This document shows positions 26,067 through 37,130 of a stretch of 64,000 nucleotides of DNA, one piece after another. This stretch comes from Tigriopus japonicus (Eukaryota > Arthropoda > Copepoda > Harpacticoida > Harpacticidae): contig CM021314.1 of NCBI GenBank assembly GCA_010645155.1, forward strand, positions 913,857-977,856, written 5' to 3'. The notes beneath the pieces were generated by a model. The model had not been told where the DNA came from. It saw only the letters and a list, made by a program, of their open reading frames with translations, and made no database searches. Both the position numbers and the translations under genes were made by a program. Position 1 is the stretch's first letter, and each line of letters opens with the position of its first letter.

Positions 26067-26358
26067 AGCTTGTACCCCTGAGCAGCGCCTCTTATGGTCA
26101 AATTGAGACTTAGTTGCGAGCTGGTGGAGTGAGTATTTTTAATTCCATCCTTTGGCAAAACATCAGGTATTGATGTTTATATATCTCTATAGTGGCATTT
26201 TACCATCAAAATCGAACATTTTGGAGAAATGATACCGTCAAGAAACTTTACTTTTCCAAAAAGTGGCATTATTGAGTCAAAAAAAAATTGGCAGAATCAC
26301 CAAAGGGCAACTTTGTCTCAATTTGACCACAAGTGGCATTGATCAGGGATTACAAGCT
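26067..26358. mobile_element. Inverted-repeat element (MITE-like), ~292 bp
   Basis: The ends are inverted copies of each other over about 51 bp, starting AGCTTGTA and including a 15-base identical core, GGTCAAATTGAGAC(T/A). The two ends are about 85% identical by eye. No coding capacity lies between. The internal word AGTGGCATT recurs. A left-half motif (CCTTTGGCAAAACATC) has a second copy just outside the element near 26020, so the locus is composite. No target duplication was resolved, so the superfamily is unknown. Confidence 0.6.
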
Positions 26359-29300
26359 GACATTTTTTTGCATGATCCATTGAAGAAGCTACTGGACTTC
26401 AGAAAAGATTTTACTATTTGATGAGACAACAAGATTCATGAATTCCTAATAAAAATGTTCTTGACCAATTAGATAATTCAAAGCAGTCTCAGATACTGTT
26501 TTAGAAAGCAACATCAATCTATCATAAGTTTCGAACTGACATCACCTGTGAGTCAGAAGTGAGAACAACCAAGGGAAAGCCATGAAGCCATTTCCCGCCA
26601 ATTTCTTGAAGAAATGGAACGTCATTTCTTAAATTCCGAAAAAAAATCGCTATACAAGCACATATTTTGGTAGATCTGATGCCAATGTTATGGTTTTCTT
26701 ATTACATTTAACGAAAGAAAAAGGAAAATGTAAAACGATAATGGTTTTACAAAGCTATAAGGTCATAGTGATGTGTTCTCAAATTGATTACCTGTCTTAG
26801 CATTTGAAAATAATAGGAAACTGTAGTACAGGAACAGGCAATTTTAATCCACCTGAAAATGTTCGTTAGGCAAAACATGTCAAAAAAAAACGAAATTTCG
26901 GCTGAAAGCGTTTTCGGTCCTTCATTTTTAAATACAAAGGAAAATTGAGATTCTAGGCTGATTTAGTACAGTGACAATCTTAAAAACCTTTAGTAACATC
27001 TTTAAGACCCATTGCATACTTTTACTTGAATGGCGAAGTCTTTCAGTCACGTGTGTAAGTAGGTCAAGGAAATGAGTCCGGAACAATTTTCAGACGTCTC
27101 ATTCTCAAGAGGCTTTTTTCTCTCTGTTCAATTTGTGTCCGATCGAAAGGCAATCATGAACAAATATTGTAGATATTCCACTCATAATACATTGACGAGA
27201 CCTTGTTTTCAATTTCAAAAAAGTTTCAATCGCTGTATGTAGTTTCTTCAAAAGCGTTACATACTCTGAATTATTTGTCGCAATAAGGAAAACAGTATGG
27301 TGTGTGTTCATTCAATTGCGATTCAACCTATGAGTTACTATTTCATAATTAATGGTTTGAGTTCGAACTTTCTGTTCAACACTATCAGGATCAGATCGGC
27401 TTGCAATATTTTCTTCATTCAAAATGTGGATTACATGCCGTATCAAAAAATATTTTAATCTATGTATGTCTTGAACAAAGAATTGTGTGGAAATGGGATT
27501 TAAATGTAAAAGTTCCACGCCTTCTGTGAGTCGATTGGCGTGTCGGCTCTCAATATTTCTTTCCCTGCTTATTTTTGAGTCTGATCTTACTCAGGTCATT
27601 TTTTAAGGATTAATCAAGGAGCTTGTTAATAAATGGTTATCTAATAGTTAATAGCAATGAGCTGCGTGATACTAAAGGTCGACTTGAAACTGAATTTAAT
27701 AAACAATTGACAGTTTAGTGCAGGCTCACTTTCAAGGTAGATTTTTTGGACAATTTCAATTCCAAAAAGTTACTCATCAATATCGATGTTGCCTCCAAGG
27801 TTGAAAGTTTGAAATACGAGCCTATGGACTGATCCCTAAAATGTTTTCACAAGAAAGTTCAATTCTAAGCGTTGATCGTGACTTCGTTCAAAACATATTA
27901 TCATTTGCCTTAGTGTACTTAATGTACATTTGAATGATTAAGAATCATTTTTTGACTGGGCTTTCCAAAGAAAAGTACATTTCATCATTAATGGTTAAGG
28001 CTGAATGAAAGAGGGTGCTCGAACAAGTTCGATGCAGTATACGTGAAGTTATTCGACTTGTGACCTTGGTTCTTTTTTTCACAATATATCTGTGTGTAGA
28101 CATAAACAGAGAGTGATATTCGAGACTCCCAAATTAGGTCAAGATGTAATATATGAATGTCTGCACATAGTAAATCAGACAGTCTGTTCCTCTCCCGTTG
28201 TCGAATGTCTAAGAAAGTTGGAACAAAAACTCAGATCACAGTGGTTCCAATGGTTCCAAGGCATCGTCTAGACGCAACCTTCACTATTTTATAGATAGCA
28301 GCCCTCCTATTTCTAGCGAAATGAAAGATAATAAAAGCGCATATATACAAAAAGTATTACTAATTGCCTTATTCGTAGACCTAACAAAATTCCCTCGAAG
28401 TAACGAGAACCAGACTCAGACAGAGTCCTTGGCGAGACGGATTCATAAAAACTTCCACTTTTTTCAGCCGGCTCGACATTGGTCTCGTGAGTGAGCAGAG
28501 AAGGAAAAAAAGGCCAGACATTATTAGTGTAGGCTACGGGTCTTGAGGTCTTTGTGTTCTTCAGAGACCAGAGAAGACCACTTCACTCTGCGAGCATATT
28601 GTGGATGGAAAACAACACGAAAGGCCGGACGGACCACGCTATTCCATAGAGAACCTTGACTAGGATACTTTTATGAAACATGTTGACGCTGATATTTTGT
28701 GCCTTGAAGTATCAAGTACCACACAATTTGAAGATATCAAATCAATTTTGATTTCCTCTAAGAGATAAATTTTAAAACACAAAAGCAAACAAGTCTCTTT
28801 TTTATTCATTGAGTTCTCCACGGAATGGTAGTTTTTTTTCAAAAAAGGAAACACGATGTATAAAACAACAAAGATTATGTAGTGTGACTGACAAGCGTGA
28901 TTCTCAAATGCAAAAAGACTAAGATAGAAATAAAAAGTGAACCCTAATCAAAAAAATGGTCTAGCTTTGATATGCCTATTTACAAATGCTATCTCTAACA
29001 TTTTTGAAGAAAGCATTGTGGCTCAAACAGCTGAAGACCCTTGTGGAGACTTGAGATGAAAACTTGTCAAAAAAAACCAAAAGGCCATGTTAGAGTGACA
29101 TACGTCTTCCTGTTGATCCAGAGGATTTCACAGACGTGTGGAAATCCCAAAACACAGTCCCATTATCACTTTCGTTATTCACTGTGAACCTTGCTATATT
29201 GATCTCGATTCGTGTCCGGTAGCTTCAAGCTCAAGTGATATACTCGCGATGACACAAACACCATCGGAGGGCTTTTAATTTCCTAAGTGTTTCATTTGCC

Positions 29301-32300
29301 CTTCATTTTCTCTTGGCTTAGCCTGAGAGCTAGAACTTGATTGAGGAAAATCTCAGTCAAGTACTCTGCTGACGACGCCTAGTTTGGGAAGCTCTGTGGT
29401 TCGAACTGGCCTCTGTTCCGTTGGTTCCCCTCTTCCTCCTATCCACAAATCCTTCAAACGGAAAGAGAAGGGGAACTGCTCAGAAAGTGAAAGGGTGCAT
29501 GACCTCTGCCAGACATTCTACGTTGCTGCGATGGCAGAGAACTTGAAAGCAAAGCGAAAGGGGAGGGGGGAGGGAGGCATTAATACGTTTAGTTTAGCGG
29601 TCATTGACATTGGCTTCGCACGTACGGTTGCAATGTTGTCATCTGATGAATTTACGTACGGTACACGCCTTGATACAGCTTGTGCTAGGAGGGAGAGGCT
29701 GACAGAACGCATGGAGGTCTTGAACCCCTAACATTGTCCCTACTCTCTAGAGTACTGATCTGGCGAGTTCATTGACCTCCCCGTTCTCTTCTCTTTCTAT
29801 TCACTCACTCACTCTCGATTGCTGCTTGGCTTTTCTGAGTACTATATCAGCTGTGGCCCTCCTAAGGAACAGGGAGGGAACACGGTTTCACGTGAATGTG
29901 ATTGCTAGCTTGGAGGGAGAAGAGAAAGCGAAAGGGAACTTCTAGAACCCACGACTGGTTTCCAATGAGAGTGGCTGATGGGACCCTTTGGAAACAGAAG
30001 TAAAATCCAGATCCACTCTCAGATGTGGGAAGCCCGAGGGAGCAAGAGAAACACATGGAGAGAAGGGATCTGGACTTGGGGAGCACTCTCACTCTTACTA
30101 TTCCGATCGGATATTCTCGCCGAGTCCTAGGGGATTTAGGGAAGCAGTACATTGTTAAGGAGACATGACAACAGTATAAACGCTATCTCTAAGAATAATT
30201 GATAACTATTTTTACACCTGAGGTCAATGACTTTTCGCTTTCCCTCACGTTGGAAACATTCCATTCCCTTATACAATTATAACGAGGGACAAAACCAGTA
30301 GAAAGCTACTGATTAGCCTAAGAGTTGTTTTTCACCATACCCGTCCAGATGTGTAGTGAAGGCCAACAGAGTGGTGGATGTCCTCATAAACCAGGAAACA
30401 AAGTAGCCACACACACAAATTCACAATCACCACGAGCCGATGAATGAACGCTGGCACTTTTCAACATGAACTCAACTTGCGAAATTCCTGCTTCGCTCGT
30501 CCCACCATTCCGCCAATACACAACGCCAGTTGCTGATGATGTTGTTGTGGTAGCTGTCCATGCTTGGAGCTCGTTGCCGATTTTTCATGGCCTTCAAAAG
30601 TAAGTGCCTCGTTTCAAGTCGTCCCTCGTTCTCGTTCCTTGCCGTGTGTTCAAGCCTCCGTTGTTCGGCCGTTGTTATGCCCTCGATGATGGACGAACAC
30701 TCTCCCTTTACTCCCTCCCTTGTCTTTCGCTCTCGTTCCCAGCACAACACACATACGATCCAGTTTGGTGGCCTTCCCCAGTAACAGCTGCCTGCCTTCA
30801 ATGGGACCAAGAGCGGCAGTTAGGCCAACACATTCATTCAGACAGCAGCAGGGGGGGCATTCCAAAAGAGAGTGAGAGCGGTCTTGAAACGGATCATGCA
30901 GGGATAGGTTCGTTACTCATGTAGTTCTGGGATGTATTATTGCCAGTTGTATGTACTAATTGAGATCAGTATCCTAGGATAGATTCAGGCCTCAATTGTG
31001 AAGCACGGGTGTGTCGCATCCTGACAAGAATAGTACAAGTGTAAATGAAAACTGGTCTTCATGGCCGTCGAGAACATTAGGCTGTAGCTGAATGTAACGG
31101 CCCTTGGCTTTTATTGAAGGCAGCTGTTGCAGACGTAGAGAGAGAGACTTGTCAGAGGTGAATGAACTCAAGGCTCGATTTTGGATAAAGGAGGAATGAG
31201 GAGCAGCTCGCCACTCGTCATATTGAGACGGGCGAGTTTTCCTCTCACCCTCTTTCTCTCTAGGCTTGCGTGTCTTTTACTTGCACTTTCTAATCGATGG
31301 AACAATTGGGGAACAAGAGTTTCTAGTCGTACAAACTTGAAGATCAATTGCTAAAGAGACTTTTTTTTTTAGTAACACACGCATTCAGATCGGGCTTATC
31401 TCTAGGTTCGCTGTTGTTTACAAATGACATTTTTTTCGGTAAACTCTCAACACCTTATCTCAGAGGGAGGAAAGCGGTCTAAAATTCGCCATGGCCAAAA
31501 AAAAGTCATCAAAACGTCAGGGATCGTGAAGTTTGCTCTACCTACGAAAATCGAAAAAGCTACTGAATGAGCATGGTGTACCTGATTAAAGACCTGAATT
31601 ATTTGAACGAATTCGTGTAATAATTGTCGTGCATGTCAATAATGCATAGTTTCTACTTGTTCCCATTTTAGTTCAAAGAAGGCAAGTCTGACTCGTACGT
31701 AGAAGGTTCAATGCCCTTTGGAGATAAAGACGGACAAAAAGTGGAATCGAGGCAGTTTTTGTGAGAGTCGCTTTTTTGCTCCCTTCCAAGTATCCTTGTT
31801 TTTGTCCTCACCAGACTCACTCATTCGGTCCAGAGTCTGACTAGAAAATCATGAGCAAAAAATCCGACAAAGTCTTACACAAATACAGCCACTCGACTCA
31901 AAGGAGGCTGTCCTGGTTTTTTTGTGGCTGACGTGGAGCCTATTTCGTCGTTCGAAGACCAATACCCAGCCAGATGATTATATGTGCGCATTTTGGACCC
32001 CGGGGTTGGATGAACCAAACGTGTTCCCATTTCCAAACGTTCTGCCCTCTAAGGATTCCGATGGCCAAGCAAAGATCTTGGGAGACATAGTACTTGGTCC
32101 ATCTACCTTCAACGAAGCTAGAGTTTCCTCAGTTCAGTTCGAAGGGAGGACAATGTTCCAATGTTTTTCCTTAGTAAGGGTATGGGAGAGGGAGAGCGAG
32201 GGAGGGAGGTGTGGGAGAATCGGGGACAGCAGAGAAGGGATGAAAGGAATAAGGGGTGAGTGACTGGGATAATCAAGACCCCATGTCGAGAGACGTGAAG

Positions 32301-33335
32301 GTGGCGAAGGCCACTCTGAGGCCCTTCTGCCTCAGACTAAGACTGACATACACTGCTTTCTTTGGCCTCAATCGTCTTGATCTGTTTCTTTGTTGACTTG
32401 CCATCTCGTTGAAGATTTCTAATAGACATCTAAAACTGAAAACCAAAAGCAAGTTCAATTTTGACCTGATTCGAAACCAAAACCGAATAATGTCGGAAGG
32501 AGGTTCTATGTATGGTAAAGCAATACTGAAAGATTAGTCTTCCATTGATATAAGGTATTGTTCCACGCGCTCCTCTGAGAGCAGGAGTCTATCAGTTTTT
32601 GTCGGGTTTTTCGTTGTTTCGTTACCGAAGCCACCTTCGTTTTTACCCCCGGACTTTCGAAGGAAGGATAAGGATGTACTTCTGAGGTCTTTTTCGTGGG
32701 CCGATTGGCTGTTTGGCCGAGAGTGCAAGTTTTTGTCGCCTTTTTTCTCCTTCTTTCTTTCTCTTGATCCGGCATAGCTCGACTTTGTTGAAACCTCGTG
32801 TTCCAAGGGTGTTTTGGTCGGGTTGGAACCGCTCTCCCTCCCAATCCTGTGTTGTGTTGTGTATTGTAAGTGAAGTGTGTATGTGAAGGTGCGTTTGAGC
32901 CCCTCTCCCAAGGAGAAGTGGGACCTGGCACACCAAACCCAGGGTGGCTCAACTCTCCTAGGTCAGAAGTGAATGAACTCTGGGACCGAGCAAAAACAAG
33001 CCGAGACTCGAGCCTCGAGGGAAGGATAGAAGAAACGAGGTGATGCAAAAACTCCGACGGCGCGAGGGGAGCACAAGAACCCACGAAGAAATGGAACAAC
33101 GATGGAACGGCCTCTTTCTCCTTCACTCACTCAGTCTTTCAAAGGACTCCAAAGAAGGAACGACGTCAGAAAGCTACTTGATGGCTGCCACGGATCGGAT
33201 CGGATCGCACACTCGAAATAAAAACCAGCGACTAGGTTTTCGATTTTCCTGCTCACAAAGGACGGGGCAATGACCCCTCGATAAGGCCTCATTTCTCTCA
33301 ACTTCACCTTTAATTTGCGACAATTTCAAACTACT

Positions 33336-33553
33336 GTACATGCACGCTGGTGGTACAGCAGTCAATGACCTCGATGACATCATTTCCCTGATTGTTCACT
33401 TTACACTTGCAACGGAGCAAACGTTTTCGGAAGAAAGGTGTCAATCATCATTGATTCGATGTAACACTAAAGCGCATTCACTCTCCACAATTGATCAAGG
33501 AATACGCTTAAACAGCTTGTTTATTATGTTCGCCGGTTATCCTTAGAATTGCA
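33336..33553. repeat. 218-bp duplicated segment, copy 1 (left of gap)
   Basis: The segment from GTACATGCACGC to AGAATTGCA recurs after the gap at 33658-33875 with only about four substitutions. It ends exactly where the run of N begins, so it may be an assembly artefact or haplotype overlap rather than a biological tandem repeat. Confidence 0.9.
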
Positions 33554-33657
33554 NNNNNNNNNNNNNNNNNNNNNNNNNNNNNNNNNNNNNNNNNNNNNNN
33601 NNNNNNNNNNNNNNNNNNNNNNNNNNNNNNNNNNNNNNNNNNNNNNNNNNNNNNNNN
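33554..33657. other. Assembly gap (104 N)
   Basis: A run of undetermined bases that should not be read as sequence. Its flanks are direct copies of the same 218-bp segment. Confidence 0.99.
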
Positions 33658-33875
33658 GTACATGCACGCTGGTGGTACAGCAGTCAATGACCTCGATGAC
33701 ATCATTTCCCTGATTGTTCACTTTACACTTGCAGCGGAGCAAACGTTTTCGGAAGAAAGGTGTCAATCATCAATGATTCGATGTAACACTAAAGCGCATT
33801 TACTCTCCACAATTGATCAAGGAATACGCTTAAACAGCTTGTTTATAATGTTCGCCGGTTATCCTTAGAATTGCA
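33658..33875. repeat. 218-bp duplicated segment, copy 2 (right of gap)
   Basis: Near-identical to 33336-33553, in the same orientation. It starts at the first base after the gap. Confidence 0.9.
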
Positions 33876-36800
33876 TTTTACGGGTTTTTTTGCTCCTGGC
33901 CTTCTTTTAGTGCAGTTTTGCACTTGACTTGCATTGGTTCATCACGTGGGGAACGAAGCCGTTTGACGAGGCAGCCCGGCCAATTTATCGAGTGCACTTG
34001 ACACTCTCGACGCCATCGACATCAACCTCATCCTCGACATTACATTGCTAATACGCCAGAGGATGACCTCAATTTGAAAGCCATCTTATTAATGTCATCC
34101 GTAAGAGTTATTCAGGCCAATCCACCTACACATTAGCTTCGAGTATTTTCTCTCGGCAAAACCATTTGGGGATTAAAATGGAGAAAATTCATTGAAATAT
34201 GGCCCTTCGGCAAGACAAATAATGTTTCATCCACTGTATTCGTATTCATGGCGTGCTCATCGTACCCAAAACAGATTATATGAATCAATTATACCCAGCC
34301 TTGCTTTCCTATTTGTCATCAAACCCTTAGGCAAATTGACTGGAATGATTTGAAAGGTGGAGTGATTGAGGACAAGGTCGTCGAAAAGTCAATGGCTTCT
34401 CTTGAAATATTTCAAGTGAGAGATCGTGATCCCTTAATCCAACATGTGAGGTCTTTTTCGATTTCAGTGTTGCATCCGATCATTTCAATCCAAGGTCATT
34501 CAAACGAAAGCACGCGAGGCAAGCGCGTAATACGTGAGCAAATTATCTATCCTGGCTCTCTTGAAGAAAAACTTGTGTTTAAGATCCGAGATTTAAAGAA
34601 ATTGTAAGATACTATCAAAGGTAGATAATCAGTACATATCGACTAATTCATATCCAATACATTTTCATGATTTTTCATGGCCTTTAAGCAGAGTGCATAT
34701 TGTGCCAGAAATAATGTTACGGACGATAGACAAAATGATTTTACGTTACGAATTCACGACTTGTTTCACGAGATAGATTGTTTGCAAAACAAAAAATATC
34801 CTTATCAAATATCTACACTATTCTAAGTCAGTGCTTATTACTCACAATTCAAACGGAATAGGGCTGATGGATTGTCTCGAAAAATCTGAAAATCTATAGT
34901 GTGGAAACCAATTGAAAAATAATTTTGTGACAACAGAAACGCGAAAGCTTGAAAAAAAGCGTTGGTGGTGTTTCATGGAAATTCGACACTTGATTAACGC
35001 CAGACTGCTCTTTTCTATTGTTTGTATTTAAAGCTTCACTGACTAGAACTGTAAGGAAACTTTTGGCCAAAAGTGTCTGTACAGTGACAAAATAAGTTAT
35101 CAAATATCGCTATATCCTTATAAAATGCAAAAGTAGTCAATCAGTGAAACTAACGAAACTTGCGTTACGCTCTTTTTTGTCCATATTTTTGTATCAAGAT
35201 TTTAGGTTTTGAACCAATTCATTTCTGACTCAAAACTGTTTTCTATCTTTGACATAAGAAGGCCTTTGACAAAATTTGATCCACAATGTCACTTTTGAAT
35301 GGTATGAGATAATGGTAAAAAAGGCTGGCAATTTTTTGACTTAAAGAAAAAAGTATTTGAATGGTATGATGGCTTGAATACGTATATATTGATTTCAAAA
35401 TACTTCATCTGCACACAAGTTCCGAAATATGTCATTTTGATACCATCTTGTTCCTGAAAGAGAAATCATAAGGTACCGACGACTTTTACATCAATATTAC
35501 ATAAGCAAAGTTTTTCATCAATGGCTAAAAAGAGGAAGTATTTGCGTCGTGTCATATTATTTGTTAGCATTTCTACTACATTTACCAATATGTCTTAGAA
35601 CTCCCCTTTGACGGTCACACCAATGGGTAGCGTGGCATACATCTATGTTTTGAAGATTGTACTACAACGCAAGAAAATGAATGCCGTTTTCTCCGTTCTT
35701 CCTCCAGAGCTTTGCGATGCATTTAATGTCACTGTTTTTTTGCAACAGGCAGTCTGCTTTACTCCTTTCTCTGATCCACTTTTTAGCGCTCGTTTCACAT
35801 GTGGACTTTTTCTATCCGATGCGGCCGAGACGAGGCCATTGCCCTCAGCTCAGTCAGTTAGAACTAGAGAGCAAGCAACAGAGAGAAGGAGAAAAAACCG
35901 AGGCAATCGGCCTCGAAAAACACAACGATGTAGAACTTGCCGCAAAAACCTCAGGTTTAATTGATCCCCAAGCAAACTCCCGAAAACCACAACCTCGCTT
36001 TCTACGTAGGTTATGAGCAAGTTGGATCGATTCTTCAGAGCAAAATTGGCATTTCATCGAGGTCTCGACCAACAAGAATTGAGCCGGTCTGTGTTGCGTA
36101 ATAACATACTGCGGGAAGAAAATTCGTGAAACAGTCAGACTTCCCATCGTTGAGGAACCACGTGGAACACCCATCTAGTAAGTGGCTAGATAAACGATCT
36201 GTGGATCCGCAGACTTGTTGCCAAGCACTACTCGAACCTGGGGTCGAACCAATCTCCAATCTCTCACATCCAACCCGTTCCAATGAAAGGGCGCAATACA
36301 GACAACGAACGAGTCCCTCATTCACGTGAAGAGCCCTTGAACGCACGTACGTAGCGGTGCATTCGTCGTCTCTCTCCATTTTCACGATTGCAAGTCTCCC
36401 ACTAAAGTTTTGCACTCTCTCTCTCTCTTTCCGTCTCTCCACGCGGATTTTGCCGCCTCGCAAAATGGCAATTGATGCGTCTGATGCAGTTTCGCGACGG
36501 AATGAAGGATATCATCATCCTTGGTGTACTGTACAAGCATACGTACACCCAACGAAACAACGATGGGCGAACCCAAAGAGCATTGGATAGTCAATGCGCT
36601 TTCCCTTTGTCAACTTAGTCGGTCTGAAAGGAATGTGATGGATTTTAGAACGACTTAGCCCGAAATTTGATATAATGGTCAATTGCAAGTAGGTACGTAT
36701 ATTCATAAGAAAGGGAACTGGAAGGCAAAAGAGGGTTCTGTATTACAGATCGACGCCAAGAAAAAAAAAAATACATGGAAGTATTTACTAAAAGATTTCA

Positions 36801-36915
36801 ACCTAACGAAAGAACCTTGTTGGATTCTACTGCTTTTCCATTAATTATAAGCCAAAATAATACCTTAGTTGATTTAACGCCACACGGTCTTGGCAAAAAT
36901 TGGTTCCCCATAAAG
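33876..36915. other. Gene-poor stretch
   Basis: I see no supportable gene. Short frames near 35.6-36.5 kb lack ATG-anchored, motif-bearing products. Confidence 0.5.
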
Positions 36916-37122
36916 CAGGGGTCAGCAACAGCTCTTGGTCAAAGGCCCAAAAAGAGTCTGATGTCGTTTAACCTGGGCCCACCGAGCAGAAGCCGATGGG
37001 TACTAAGGCCTACAAATTAACGATCACAGAGTTACGAAGTTCTTTCTCCATTGCTTCTGGGCCCACTAAAAATCACCCGTGGGCCCAAATGTGGGTCGCG
37101 GCCCACTAATCGCCGATCTCTG
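36916..37122. mobile_element. Degenerate hAT-like MITE, 207 bp
   Basis: It starts CAGGGGTCAGCAAC, the terminal motif of many animal hAT elements, and ends in a degenerate inverted copy (CGCCGATCTCTG). Inside it carries several GGCCCA/TGGGCC words, common in these elements. The flanking octamers CCATAAAG (36908-36915) and CCTTAGGG (37123-37130) match at 5 of 8 positions, as expected for an old 8-bp target duplication. There is no transposase coding, so it is non-autonomous. Confidence 0.65.
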
Positions 37123-37130
37123 CCTTAGGG

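Larger units (their letters stand above)
14309..33335. other. 19-kb gene-poor region upstream of Blimp-1
   Basis: No open frame here carries a recognisable domain. The part nearest Blimp-1 (14.3-20 kb) is rich in simple repeats and mixed-composition sequence and probably holds its 5' UTR exons, promoter and enhancers. From 20 to 30 kb the DNA is AT-rich, with scattered diverged repeats. Between 29.4 and 33.3 kb base composition rises and several overlapping frames appear, none starting with ATG and none recognisable. I could not place a promoter. Confidence 0.5.

Noticed and set aside
32506..33126. 206-codon minus-strand open frame
   Set aside because: It begins at GTG, not ATG. The product is low in recognisable structure, and overlapping frames of similar length occur in the same GC-richer patch. 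No splice-linked exon was found.
36200..36330. GGTTCGACCCC-like B-box on the minus strand, possible tRNA
   Set aside because: No A box at the proper distance and no cloverleaf pairing.
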